From the NCBI GenBank assembly GCA_002298075.1, contig DBLW01000199.1:1-5897 (forward strand): a stretch of DNA of 5,897 nucleotides, read 5' to 3'. Below are positions 1 to 5,897 of the stretch, one piece after another. The stretch comes from Bacteroidales bacterium UBA714 (GTDB lineage: Bacteria; Bacteroidota; Bacteroidia; Bacteroidales; UBA932). A program made the translations under genes and the position numbers. Under the pieces are notes generated by a model. The model searched no databases and was not told the DNA's origin. It worked only from the letters and a program-made list of their open reading frames with translations. Position 1 is the stretch's first letter; each line of letters starts with the position of its first letter.

Positions 1-1394
1 TATTCGAGTGCGCGCACGAAGTCCATGTCTATGAACATTGCCTCATCATCTCCGTTGTCTTTCAGCCTGAGCTGGTCCTGGAACCTCTCATACTGGTCGA
101 TAGGATCATTAAGCTCGCTATATGCGTTCGCAAGTTCCTTTCCGCAAACGAAAAGCTCGAACCTTTCAGTAAGGTCGGGATTGCTGCGGTGACGCTTGGT
201 CAGAGGTGACATCTCGACAGGGTAGTCAGTGATGAAGGTTGGCTGCACAAGCTTGTCCTCGCAGTATTCTCCGAAGATGGCATCAATGAGCTTGCCCTTG
301 CCGAATGAAGGGTCTGTCTCCACATGCAGTTTCTTGCATGTCTCGCGGAGCTGGTCTTCATCCATTCCTGTTATATCCACTCCTGCATACTCCTTGATGG
401 CCTCCAGCATAGGAAGTCTCCTGAACGGCGGCTTGAAGTCAACGATATTTTCTCCAATCTGAACCTGTGTCTGTCCGTGCAGCTTGACAGCTATCTTTTC
501 CAGCATCTTCTCCACAAACTCCATCATCCAGATGTAGTCCTTGTAGGCCACATAAATTTCCATGCAGGTGAACTCGGGATTGTGGGTCTTGTCCATTCCT
601 TCGTTGCGGAAGTCCTTGGCGAACTCATATACTCCGTGATATCCTCCCACGATAAGCCTCTTGAGGTAAAGCTCATTGGCGATTCTCAGATAAAGAGGAA
701 TGTCGAGGGCATTGTGATGCGTGATGAAAGGCCTTGCAGTTGCTCCTCCCGGGATTGACTGGAGGATAGGGGTCTCGACCTCAAGACATCCTGCCTCGTT
801 GAAATATTCGCGCATGGTGGCAACAATCTGGCTTCTCTTGATGAAAGTGTCGCGAACCTGCGGATTGACGATGAGGTCAACATATCTTTGCCTGTATTTG
901 AGCTCAGGGTCAGAGAATGCGTCGAACACTTCGCCGTCCTTTTCCTTGACGATAGGAAGTACCCTAAGGGATTTGCTCAGAAGCGTCAGTTCCTTTGCGT
1001 GCACTGAAAGCTGGCCTGTCTTGGTGATGAATGCGAAACCTTTGATTCCGATTATGTCTCCGATGTCAAGAAGCTTCTTGAAAACCGTGTTGTACATGGT
1101 CTTGTCCTCGCCCGGACATATCTCGTCACGGTTGATATAGACCTGTATGCGTCCGGTCTCATCCTGGATTTCACCGAATGAGGCCGCTCCCATTATGCGC
1201 CTTGACATGATACGGCCGGCAATGACAACTTCCTGGAAATTTTCTTTCTCAGGGTCATATTCTTCCTTTATCTGCCTGGCAGATGTGTTAACGGGGTAAA
1301 GTGCTGCCGGGTAAGGCTCGATGCCGAGCTCCCTTAGCTTTGTGAGCGATTCTCTTCTGAACTGCTCCTGCTCGTTGAGGTCCGTAATGCTCAT
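1..1394 (-). CDS. lysS: Lysyl-tRNA synthetase, class II (C-terminus off the window)
   Basis: This enzyme charges tRNA-Lys with lysine using ATP, in the cytoplasm. The start is the ATG at 1394-1392, opening MSITDLNEQEQFRRESL, a normal N-terminus for the family; 464 complete codons are visible before the edge. An anticodon-binding OB-fold lies at about residues 56-165 (FGEIQDETGRIQVYI at 73-87). Class II motif 1 leads to EVETPILQ (205-212). Motif 2 starts with FRNEG at 262-266 and continues with THNPEFT (270-276). The lysine-pocket block NAYSELNDP is at 423-431. Motif 3 (GxGxGIDRL in the family) should follow just beyond base 1 and is not seen. No frameshift or stop interrupts the visible part. 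I recall Bacteroidota LysRS carrying a C-terminal extension beyond the usual 500 or so residues; this cannot be checked here. No Shine-Dalgarno is visible; the 25 nt upstream are rich in A, as is common in this phylum. Confidence 0.97.
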   Translation of the reverse strand, partial: MSITDLNEQEQFRRESLTKLRELGIEPYPAALYPVNTSARQIKEEYDPEKENFQEVVIAGRIMSRRIMGAASFGEIQDETGRIQVYINRDEICPGEDKTMYNTVFKKLLDIGDIIGIKGFAFITKTGQLSVHAKELTLLSKSLRVLPIVKEKDGEVFDAFSDPELKYRQRYVDLIVNPQVRDTFIKRSQIVATMREYFNEAGCLEVETPILQSIPGGATARPFITHHNALDIPLYLRIANELYLKRLIVGGYHGVYEFAKDFRNEGMDKTHNPEFTCMEIYVAYKDYIWMMEFVEKMLEKIAVKLHGQTQVQIGENIVDFKPPFRRLPMLEAIKEYAGVDITGMDEDQLRETCKKLHVETDPSFGKGKLIDAIFGEYCEDKLVQPTFITDYPVEMSPLTKRHRSNPDLTERFELFVCGKELANAYSELNDPIDQYERFQDQLRLKDNGDDEAMFIDMDFVRALE

Positions 1395-1433
1395 GATTAT
1401 ATGTTTTTGTATGTTTTATATTCAAGCAAACTG

Positions 1434-1441
1434 CAAATTTA
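1434..1441 (-). promoter_or_regulatory. Candidate -7 promoter element of lysS
   Basis: Read on the minus strand the bases are TAAATTTG, an exact match to the Bacteroidota -7 consensus TAnnTTTG. It would place the lysS transcription start near 1427-1430, giving a leader of roughly 35 nt. I see no convincing TTTG-like -33 box 17-23 bp further upstream; the nearest TTTG on this strand (1477-1474) is too far away at 32 bp. The AT-rich setting makes a chance match possible, so this is a moderate call. Confidence 0.5.
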
Positions 1442-1480
1442 ACATAAATAAATTTAGGATGTTTATGATTTTTCAAAAAT
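1434..1480. repeat. AT-rich symmetric elements upstream of lysS
   Basis: Two near-identical 8-mers, CAAATTTA (1434-1441) and TAAATTTA (1449-1456), lie 15 bp apart start to start. A 13-bp palindrome, ATTTTT-C-AAAAAT, follows at 1468-1480. They sit where a repressor or activator of lysS could bind. In sequence this AT-rich such symmetry can arise by chance, and the first 8-mer doubles as the proposed -7 box. Confidence 0.3.
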
Positions 1481-1495
1481 GCTTTGCTTAAATCT

Positions 1496-1532
1496 CCTTT
1501 TTACTGTGCCGGCAGTATGTTCCGGCAAAAGG
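1496..1532. repeat. Imperfect inverted repeat in the lysS-recJ divergent region
   Basis: TGCCGG (1507-1512) and CCGGCA (1522-1527) form a perfect 6-bp stem around a 9-nt loop. CCTTT (1496-1500) and AAAGG (1528-1532) can extend it to 11 pairs across a 6-nt bulge (1501-1506) on one side. It is a GC-rich island in AT-rich spacer. No gene reads into it from either side, so it does not look like a terminator of a gene in this window; an operator, a small RNA hairpin or a remnant are all possible. Confidence 0.4.
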
Positions 1533-1569
1533 AAATGAACATGGACGCGCCTGATATAATGAAAAACCA

Positions 1570-1601
1570 TTTCGGAAATTAAAACAAAAACACTATCTTT
1601 G
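1570..1601 (+). promoter_or_regulatory. Promoter of recJ (Bacteroidota type)
   Basis: TATCTTTG at 1594-1601 matches the -7 consensus TAnnTTTG exactly. Eighteen bp upstream is TTTCGG (1570-1575), a weak likeness of the TTTG/TTG -33 box, and the spacer between them is A-rich. The -7 box ends only 6 nt before the recJ ATG, so transcription should start at about 1605-1608, giving a leader of 0-3 nt. The position right before a certain gene makes this stronger than a random motif hit. Confidence 0.75.
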
Positions 1602-1607
1602 TATGCT

Positions 1608-3344
1608 ATGCCTGTAGAAAAGAAATGGATAAAACGCGAAAATGCTGATGCTGAGACTGTCAGCCGGCTTTCTTCTGAACTTGGAATAGACCCCGTGCTT
1701 GCGGAACTCCTTGTCCAGAGAGGCGTCCATACGTTCTCTCAGGCGAGGTCTTTCTTCCGCCCCGATCTGGCGGACCTTCATGACCCTTTCCTCATGAAAG
1801 ACATGGACAAGGCTGTGGATAGAGTGCACCGTGCCATAGTCGGCAATGAGAAGATTCTTGTCTATGGAGACTATGACGTGGACGGCACGACAGCCGTATC
1901 GCTTGTATATTCATTCCTTGCGAGACTTACTGACAGGATTGATTTCTATATCCCTGAAAGATATGATGAAGGATACGGGGTGTCCTATAAGGGGATTGAC
2001 TGGGCTGCGGAGAATGGTTTCGGCCTTATAATAACCCTTGACTGTGGCATAAAGGCCAATGAAAAGGTCGATTATGCGAAAGGCAAGGGCATAGACATGA
2101 TAATCTGCGACCATCATCTTCCGGAAAATGACATACCGGATGCGGTGGCGGTCCTGGACCCGAAGAGGGAAGACTGCGGCTATCCTTTCGACGACTTGTC
2201 GGGATGCGGTGTGGGCTTCAAGCTTGTCCAGGCCTATTCACAGATGTACGGCATACCTTTCGAATCTCTCGTCCCGCTGCTTGACCTGCTTGTGGTGAGC
2301 ATAGCCTCAGACCTTGTCTCCGTGACGGGGGAGAATCGCATACTTGCCCATTATGGCTTGAAACAGCTCAATGGAGAGCCTCGTGAGGGACTTCTTGCCA
2401 TGATTCAGCTTTCAGGGCTTGAGCCGACGCATATCACGATTGACGACATTGTATTCAAGATAGGCCCGCGTATCAATGCTGCAGGAAGAATGGAATCCGG
2501 AAGGATGGCTGTAGAGCTGCTTACGGCGTCTGATGCACAGACGGCTTTCAGAATCGGCACAGAAATCAATGAGCACAACAACGAAAGGAAAAGCATTGAC
2601 AGGAGGATTACCCAGGAGGCCCTGGACATGGTCAGGACGGGGAAGTGCCTTTCGGGCGGCAATGCTACAATTGTATATAATCCCCATTGGCACAAAGGAG
2701 TAGTCGGCATAGTAGCCTCCAGGCTTGTTGAGGCGTTCTACAGGCCTACTATTGTTTTCACCCGTTCGCACGGCGGACTTGTGACCGGGTCTGCGAGGAG
2801 CGTCCACGGGTTTGACCTTTACGATGCCATAGAGAGCTGTTCAGACCTGCTGGAGAATTTCGGCGGCCACCTCTATGCAGCCGGTCTAACATTGAAGGAA
2901 GAGAACCTTACGGCTTTCTGCGAGAGGATAGAACTGTTCATTTCGGGAAGAATCATTCCGGAGATGCAGACCCCGGTAGTAGATGTTGACGCAATGCTTA
3001 ACTTCTCCCAGATTACCCCCAAGTTCTTGCGCATATTGAAGCAGTTCCAGCCTTTCGGGCCAGGAAACGGCGCACCTGTATTCCTTACCGAGAATGTTTA
3101 TGACAACGGGAACGGACGTAAAGTCGGTGCAGAGGGCGGGCATCTCAAGCTCGAACTGATACAGGAATCACATCCTTATCACCATATTTCGGCCATTGCA
3201 TTCAATATGGCCGGTTTTTTCGACCATATTAAGGCAGGAAACCCTATAGACGTATGCTATTCAATCGTAGAGAACTATTACCGTGGCACTGCGAACACAC
3301 AGCTCAGGGTCAAGGACATGCGTGAAAGGGATGAAATGATTTGA
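1608..3344 (+). CDS. recJ: Single-stranded-DNA-specific exonuclease RecJ
   Basis: RecJ degrades single-stranded DNA 5' to 3' in RecF-pathway recombination, mismatch repair and base excision repair, using two metal ions held by the DHH domain. The product is 578 residues, close to the 577 of E. coli RecJ. All core motifs are present: DYDVDG (88-93), LDCG (144-147), DHH (168-170) and the Asp of SIASDLV (D235). GPRINAAGRM (286-295) leads to the DHHA1 domain with HKGVVGIVASR (362-372), GSARS (394-398) and GGHLYAAG (419-426). QPFGPGN (481-487) belongs to the C-terminal OB-fold part. The ATG at 1608 is chosen because the protein then begins PVEKKW, as in relatives. A TTG three codons earlier lies inside the promoter, and the next in-frame Met is far inside the conserved region. 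There is no Shine-Dalgarno. The last 35 bp overlap the end of aroK on the other strand. Confidence 0.97.
   Translation: MPVEKKWIKRENADAETVSRLSSELGIDPVLAELLVQRGVHTFSQARSFFRPDLADLHDPFLMKDMDKAVDRVHRAIVGNEKILVYGDYDVDGTTAVSLVYSFLARLTDRIDFYIPERYDEGYGVSYKGIDWAAENGFGLIITLDCGIKANEKVDYAKGKGIDMIICDHHLPENDIPDAVAVLDPKREDCGYPFDDLSGCGVGFKLVQAYSQMYGIPFESLVPLLDLLVVSIASDLVSVTGENRILAHYGLKQLNGEPREGLLAMIQLSGLEPTHITIDDIVFKIGPRINAAGRMESGRMAVELLTASDAQTAFRIGTEINEHNNERKSIDRRITQEALDMVRTGKCLSGGNATIVYNPHWHKGVVGIVASRLVEAFYRPTIVFTRSHGGLVTGSARSVHGFDLYDAIESCSDLLENFGGHLYAAGLTLKEENLTAFCERIELFISGRIIPEMQTPVVDVDAMLNFSQITPKFLRILKQFQPFGPGNGAPVFLTENVYDNGNGRKVGAEGGHLKLELIQESHPYHHISAIAFNMAGFFDHIKAGNPIDVCYSIVENYYRGTANTQLRVKDMRERDEMI
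3190..3220 (+). terminator. Terminator-like hairpin inside the recJ reading frame
   Basis: CGGCCAT (3190-3196) and ATGGCCG (3207-3213) are perfect inverted copies around a 10-nt loop; a G and six T residues (3215-3220) follow at once. An alternative pairing uses ATTG (3195-3198) with CAAT (3203-3206). The form is that of an intrinsic terminator for plus-strand RNA. It lies 124 nt before the recJ stop, where translating ribosomes would normally keep it unfolded, and the codons are ordinary for this part of RecJ. It may be coincidence. On the minus strand no T-run follows, so it would not end the aroK transcript. Confidence 0.3.
3310..3344. other. Tail-to-tail overlap of recJ and aroK
   Basis: The recJ stop codon (3342-3344, plus) lies beyond the aroK stop codon (3310-3312, minus), so 35 bp code for both C-termini. 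RecJ residues RVKDMRERDEMI and AroK residues KSFHPFHACP come from this stretch. No hairpin with a T-run is visible between the two stops, so each transcript must run antisense into the other gene. Confidence 0.9.
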
Positions 3345-3882
3345 TTTCTCCGGCGATTCTTTCCGCTATTTCATCTACGCTTTTCCCGTCCGTATCGATT
3401 ATGATATGGGCGCTTTTCATATATGCCGGGACGCGCTTTTCAAGCATTAGGGAAATCTGCCGCATCATGGCCTCCTTGCCTTGTTCTGCCGCTTTTGCAA
3501 GCAGTGGCCTTTTTGACGGGGCATCTTTGGACAGGTTTGCTGCAAGAGATGTGACAGATGCTTTCAGATAGATGCAAATCGTGTTCTCATGCACAATCTT
3601 TGCGCACTTGCCGGATGTTACGGTTCCGCCTCCGAGCGCAAGAACAAGCTCAGGTGCGCCTGTGCAGCCAAGCCCTTTTGACACCAAGTCATTCAATGCC
3701 AGCGCTTCCTTTCCCCTGAAATATGATTCGCCCTTTGACGAGAAAATCCTGCTGACAGACTCTCCCTCAGCATCTTCGATATGTGTGTCAAGGTCCATAA
3801 AAGGACAGCAGAGCAGTGCCGCGAGTCTTTGCCCGACACTGCTCTTGCCGCATCCCATAAATCCTGTGAGACTTATCGTCAT
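3310..3882 (-). CDS. aroK: Shikimate kinase
   Basis: The enzyme transfers a phosphate from ATP to the 3-hydroxyl of shikimate, the fifth step of the shikimate pathway to chorismate and the aromatic amino acids, in the cytoplasm. The product is 190 residues, slightly longer than the usual 170-180. The Walker A loop GFMGCGKS is at 7-14. The Asp pair DLD (30-32) and R56 (in SYFRGKE) bind shikimate, with the GGG of LALGGGT (84-86). The lid arginine is in KRPLL (R125), and R150 with Y154 (RVPAY) match the late substrate Arg and Tyr. All key residues are present, so it should be active. The ATG at 3882-3880 has a perfect AGGAGG five nt upstream. The gene follows parC after 15 nt and is probably co-transcribed with it. 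The extra C-terminal residues are those that overlap recJ. Confidence 0.96.
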   Translation of the reverse strand: MTISLTGFMGCGKSSVGQRLAALLCCPFMDLDTHIEDAEGESVSRIFSSKGESYFRGKEALALNDLVSKGLGCTGAPELVLALGGGTVTSGKCAKIVHENTICIYLKASVTSLAANLSKDAPSKRPLLAKAAEQGKEAMMRQISLMLEKRVPAYMKSAHIIIDTDGKSVDEIAERIAGEIKSFHPFHACP

Positions 3883-3887
3883 GATTG

Positions 3888-3893
3888 CCTCCT
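3888..3893 (-). promoter_or_regulatory. Consensus Shine-Dalgarno site of aroK
   Basis: The minus strand reads TAG-ACAT-AGGAGG-CAATC-ATG: the parC stop, 4 nt, a perfect anti-SD match, 5 nt, then the aroK start. It settles the aroK start codon. A full AGGAGG is uncommon in Bacteroidota, where lysS and recJ here show none. Its closeness to the parC stop suggests that ribosomes finishing parC could reload on aroK. Confidence 0.8.
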
Positions 3894-3897
3894 ATGT

Positions 3898-5897
3898 CTA
3901 AAACAAAGTAGGCTGGTCATCATCTTCTCCTGTATCAGACGGGTCCTCTACACCGGTATTGTCGATTTCTCCGGCCTGGTTGTCCGCCTCCGGCATCAAT
4001 GTATCCTCCTCTTCTTCCTCTACGGGCAGAGGCTCGATGAACCGTACCTCCTTAAGCTCATATTGGCTGACCTTCTTGCCTTTGGCCTGGAGGCCTTTCT
4101 TGCCGATGAACTCCTCCGCGTCTATCTTCTCCGCTTCCCTGTGCTCGTGCTTTCCTCCGAAGACGGCCTCAATCTGAGGGCGCCTGTCCTCGCTGAGAGC
4201 CACGAGATATGAGCCCTTGGCATCTGAGATGAAACTTTGAAGATTGTTGTCGCTGACATCGAAAGAGAATCGCTTGACATAGAACGCCTCTACAGCCTTG
4301 TCATAGTAAAGGGCCGTGTAGGTCTTGTTCAGGTCAAGCTTGACTATTTTCAGCAGTTCACCCTGGTACCTGTTGCTCAGGTCAGCGGAAGTCGTATAAT
4401 ATGTTCCATCCTTGAATATGGCAAGGATGTGGTCTCCCGTGTTGAACTGCCCGAGATGTACTCCGCGCCCGTCCTCGTTGAGCCTCTGGATGTCCCAGTC
4501 GAACCATATGTCCTTTCCGCCGATTGTGGATACTCCCTTTGATTTGAGGCTGATTTTCTGAATCGGGTTCTTTGATACAAGGTTTCCCCTGGATGTCCTT
4601 CCCTTTATGGCAAGCTGTGAAAAGTCATACTCGTCTATCAGCTTCTTGAGCTTCGGACGCGGCCTGAGGTATATTTTGACCGTCTCAGCCTCACCGTTAT
4701 GATTGACGGTGAACCAAAGTATCTGGGAACCCGGAGTTCCCATTGTCATGTCATATTCCTTGTCCCTCGTCACACTTGTCACGGCAAAACGCTTGGCATA
4801 GCTTACAGCAGTCTTTCCTTCCCTGTATATGACATTATAAATTGTCCTCTGGTCATTCCTGTCGAACAGGCCTACATAAAGGATGTCCTGGCCGAAGAAC
4901 GCCTTTTCGCTTACTTTGGTCACGACATATTTTCCGTCCTTGTGCATCACGATGATTTCGGACAGGTCCGAACAGTCGCATATGAATTCTGCATTGTCCT
5001 CTTTCTTCAGGGCTATGCCGACGAAGCCTTCCGCCTTGTTGGCATATAGCTTGGCATTGTTGCTCACTACCTTTGTCGCGGTGATGGACTCGAATCCGGT
5101 AAGCTCTGTCTTTCTCGGATACTGTTTGCCGTATTTTTTCTTGAGGCTGCTGAAATAGCTTATGGTGAATTCAGTAAGGTAGTCAAGATGATTCTGCACC
5201 TCGTCCATCTCGTCCTCTATGCCCCTGAGCTTTTCCTCAACAGCCTTTGTGTCGAACTTGGATATTTTGCGTACCGGCTTTTCTACAAGTTTTCCGATAT
5301 CCTCCATAGTGATCGGGCGCTTGAGCAGGCTCTGATATCCGAGCATGGCGCTGAACACTTCCTGTAGCTGGTCGTCCCAGCTTTTGGCATCTCCTTCAAG
5401 GATTTTATAAACCTTGTTTTCGAAGAATATCTTTTCAAGAGAGCTGTAGTGCCAGTCGTTCTCAAGTTCGTCAAGCCTTATCTTCAGTTCAAGCCCCAGG
5501 AGCGACATCGTGTGCTCAGTGCTGTATTTCAGAATATCCCCGACATTAAGGAACTGAGGCTTGTGGTCCACGATTACGCAGGCGTTCGGAGAAATTGAAA
5601 CCTCGCAGTCGGTGAACGCATACAGGGCGTCAATGGTCTTGTCCGGTGACACGTCGTTAGGCAGATGAATCAGGATATTGGCCTTGTCTGTGGTCAGGTC
5701 GTCTATCTTCTTGATTTTAATCTTGCCTTTTTCTTTTGCCTTGAGAATGGAATCAATGATGATATGAGTGGTCTTTCCATAAGGAATCTCAGTGATGGCA
5801 AGTGTGTTCTTGTCTATCTTTGAGATTTTTGCACGCACCTTGACAGCTCCTCCCCTCTGGCCCTTCATGTATTTGGAGCAGTCCGCGAATCCTCCGG
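3898..5897 (-). CDS. parC: DNA topoisomerase IV subunit A (N-terminus off the window)
   Basis: With ParE this type IIA topoisomerase unlinks daughter chromosomes and relaxes supercoils. The reading frame is open to the right edge; 665 codons are visible, beginning GGFADCSKY, so the Met at 5868 is internal, not the start. The winged-helix domain with the catalytic Tyr lies outside. Seen, in visible numbering: the tower (GQRGG near 12-16, EIPYGKT 36-42), the long coiled coil (about 215-254) ending in KKKYGKQYPRKTEL (252-265), and a beta-pinwheel C-terminal domain (about 280-600). GRTSRGN (432-438) stands where gyrase would carry the QRRGGKG GyrA box, so ParC is preferred over GyrA. The last 40 residues (626-665) hold 17 acidic and no Lys or Arg, and end in QPTLF. 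The tail composition fits Bacteroidota ParC as I recall it. aroK follows 15 nt after the stop. parE is not in the window. Confidence 0.9.
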   Translation of the reverse strand, partial: GGFADCSKYMKGQRGGAVKVRAKISKIDKNTLAITEIPYGKTTHIIIDSILKAKEKGKIKIKKIDDLTTDKANILIHLPNDVSPDKTIDALYAFTDCEVSISPNACVIVDHKPQFLNVGDILKYSTEHTMSLLGLELKIRLDELENDWHYSSLEKIFFENKVYKILEGDAKSWDDQLQEVFSAMLGYQSLLKRPITMEDIGKLVEKPVRKISKFDTKAVEEKLRGIEDEMDEVQNHLDYLTEFTISYFSSLKKKYGKQYPRKTELTGFESITATKVVSNNAKLYANKAEGFVGIALKKEDNAEFICDCSDLSEIIVMHKDGKYVVTKVSEKAFFGQDILYVGLFDRNDQRTIYNVIYREGKTAVSYAKRFAVTSVTRDKEYDMTMGTPGSQILWFTVNHNGEAETVKIYLRPRPKLKKLIDEYDFSQLAIKGRTSRGNLVSKNPIQKISLKSKGVSTIGGKDIWFDWDIQRLNEDGRGVHLGQFNTGDHILAIFKDGTYYTTSADLSNRYQGELLKIVKLDLNKTYTALYYDKAVEAFYVKRFSFDVSDNNLQSFISDAKGSYLVALSEDRRPQIEAVFGGKHEHREAEKIDAEEFIGKKGLQAKGKKVSQYELKEVRFIEPLPVEEEEEDTLMPEADNQAGEIDNTGVEDPSDTGEDDDQPTLF

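Noticed and set aside
229..1140. Several plus-strand frames of 77-144 codons opposite lysS
   Set aside because: They lie wholly antisense to the conserved catalytic core of lysS and have compositions typical of reverse-strand shadows.
1288..1476. A 62-codon minus-strand frame across the lysS start
   Set aside because: It covers the lysS promoter and overlaps the first 107 bp of lysS in another frame; its peptide is low complexity and unlike a real protein.
1555..1560. TATAAT, a perfect sigma70 -10 hexamer upstream of recJ
   Set aside because: Bacteroidota primary sigma factors use TAnnTTTG rather than TATAAT, there is no TTGACA partner at the right distance, and a far better placed TAnnTTTG lies downstream.
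1517..1582. A 21-codon plus-strand reading frame in the spacer (MFRQKEMNMD...)
   Set aside because: It has no promoter box of its own, no recognisable domain, and overlaps both the inverted repeat and the recJ promoter region; chance explains it.
1599..1607. A TTG start for recJ three codons upstream of the ATG
   Set aside because: The TTG forms part of the -7 box itself, so it should not be in the mRNA, and relatives begin at the ATG equivalent.
2412..2807. A 131-codon minus-strand frame inside recJ
   Set aside because: It is opposite a well-conserved recJ segment including the DHHA1 motifs, and its translation shows no domain; it is a shadow of recJ coding.
3898..5868. GyrA instead of ParC, and a start at the Met at 5868
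   Set aside because: The canonical GyrA box is missing and the acidic tail fits the ParC type; the frame stays open upstream of 5868 with family-like residues, so that Met is internal.
1..5897. An accessory or undescribed multi-gene system
   Set aside because: All four genes are recognised housekeeping genes with intact key motifs, and there are no transposase remnants, direct-repeat arrays, RNA genes or unexplained reading frames of note.

Overview
The window looks like ordinary chromosomal housekeeping sequence from a member of the Bacteroidota, probably Bacteroidales. Three things point there. A TATCTTTG element sits just before recJ and fits the TAnnTTTG -7 box of that phylum. The ParC-type topoisomerase subunit has the degenerate C-terminal domain and acidic tail I associate with Bacteroidota. 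The start of lysS is preceded by A-rich sequence rather than a Shine-Dalgarno site. Base composition looks close to balanced by eye. I cannot name a genus.

Layout, left to right. Bases 1-1394 (minus strand) hold most of lysS, class II lysyl-tRNA synthetase, with its C-terminus cut off by the window edge. Bases 1395-1607 are a divergent intergenic region of 213 bp. It holds a likely lysS promoter, a GC-rich inverted repeat, some AT-rich symmetric elements and the recJ promoter. Bases 1608-3344 (plus strand) are a complete recJ, the single-strand 5'-3' exonuclease. Its promoter lies so close to the start codon that the mRNA should be nearly leaderless. Bases 3310-3882 (minus strand) are a complete aroK, shikimate kinase, whose 3' end overlaps the 3' end of recJ by 35 bp. 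Bases 3898-5897 (minus strand) are the C-terminal three quarters or so of parC, topoisomerase IV subunit A, running off the right edge. parC and aroK are 15 nt apart on the same strand, with a perfect AGGAGG before aroK, so they very likely share a transcript.

The genes serve separate core functions: translation, recombination and repair, aromatic amino-acid synthesis, and chromosome decatenation. They do not form an evident pathway or accessory system. I found no mobile element, CRISPR array, tRNA, rRNA or unknown multi-gene system. What deserves a second look is small in scale: the near-leaderless recJ transcript, the convergent recJ/aroK overlap with no room for a terminator, a terminator-like hairpin inside recJ, a possible sliding-clamp-binding peptide at the ParC C-terminus, and a consensus Shine-Dalgarno before aroK in a phylum that mostly does without them.
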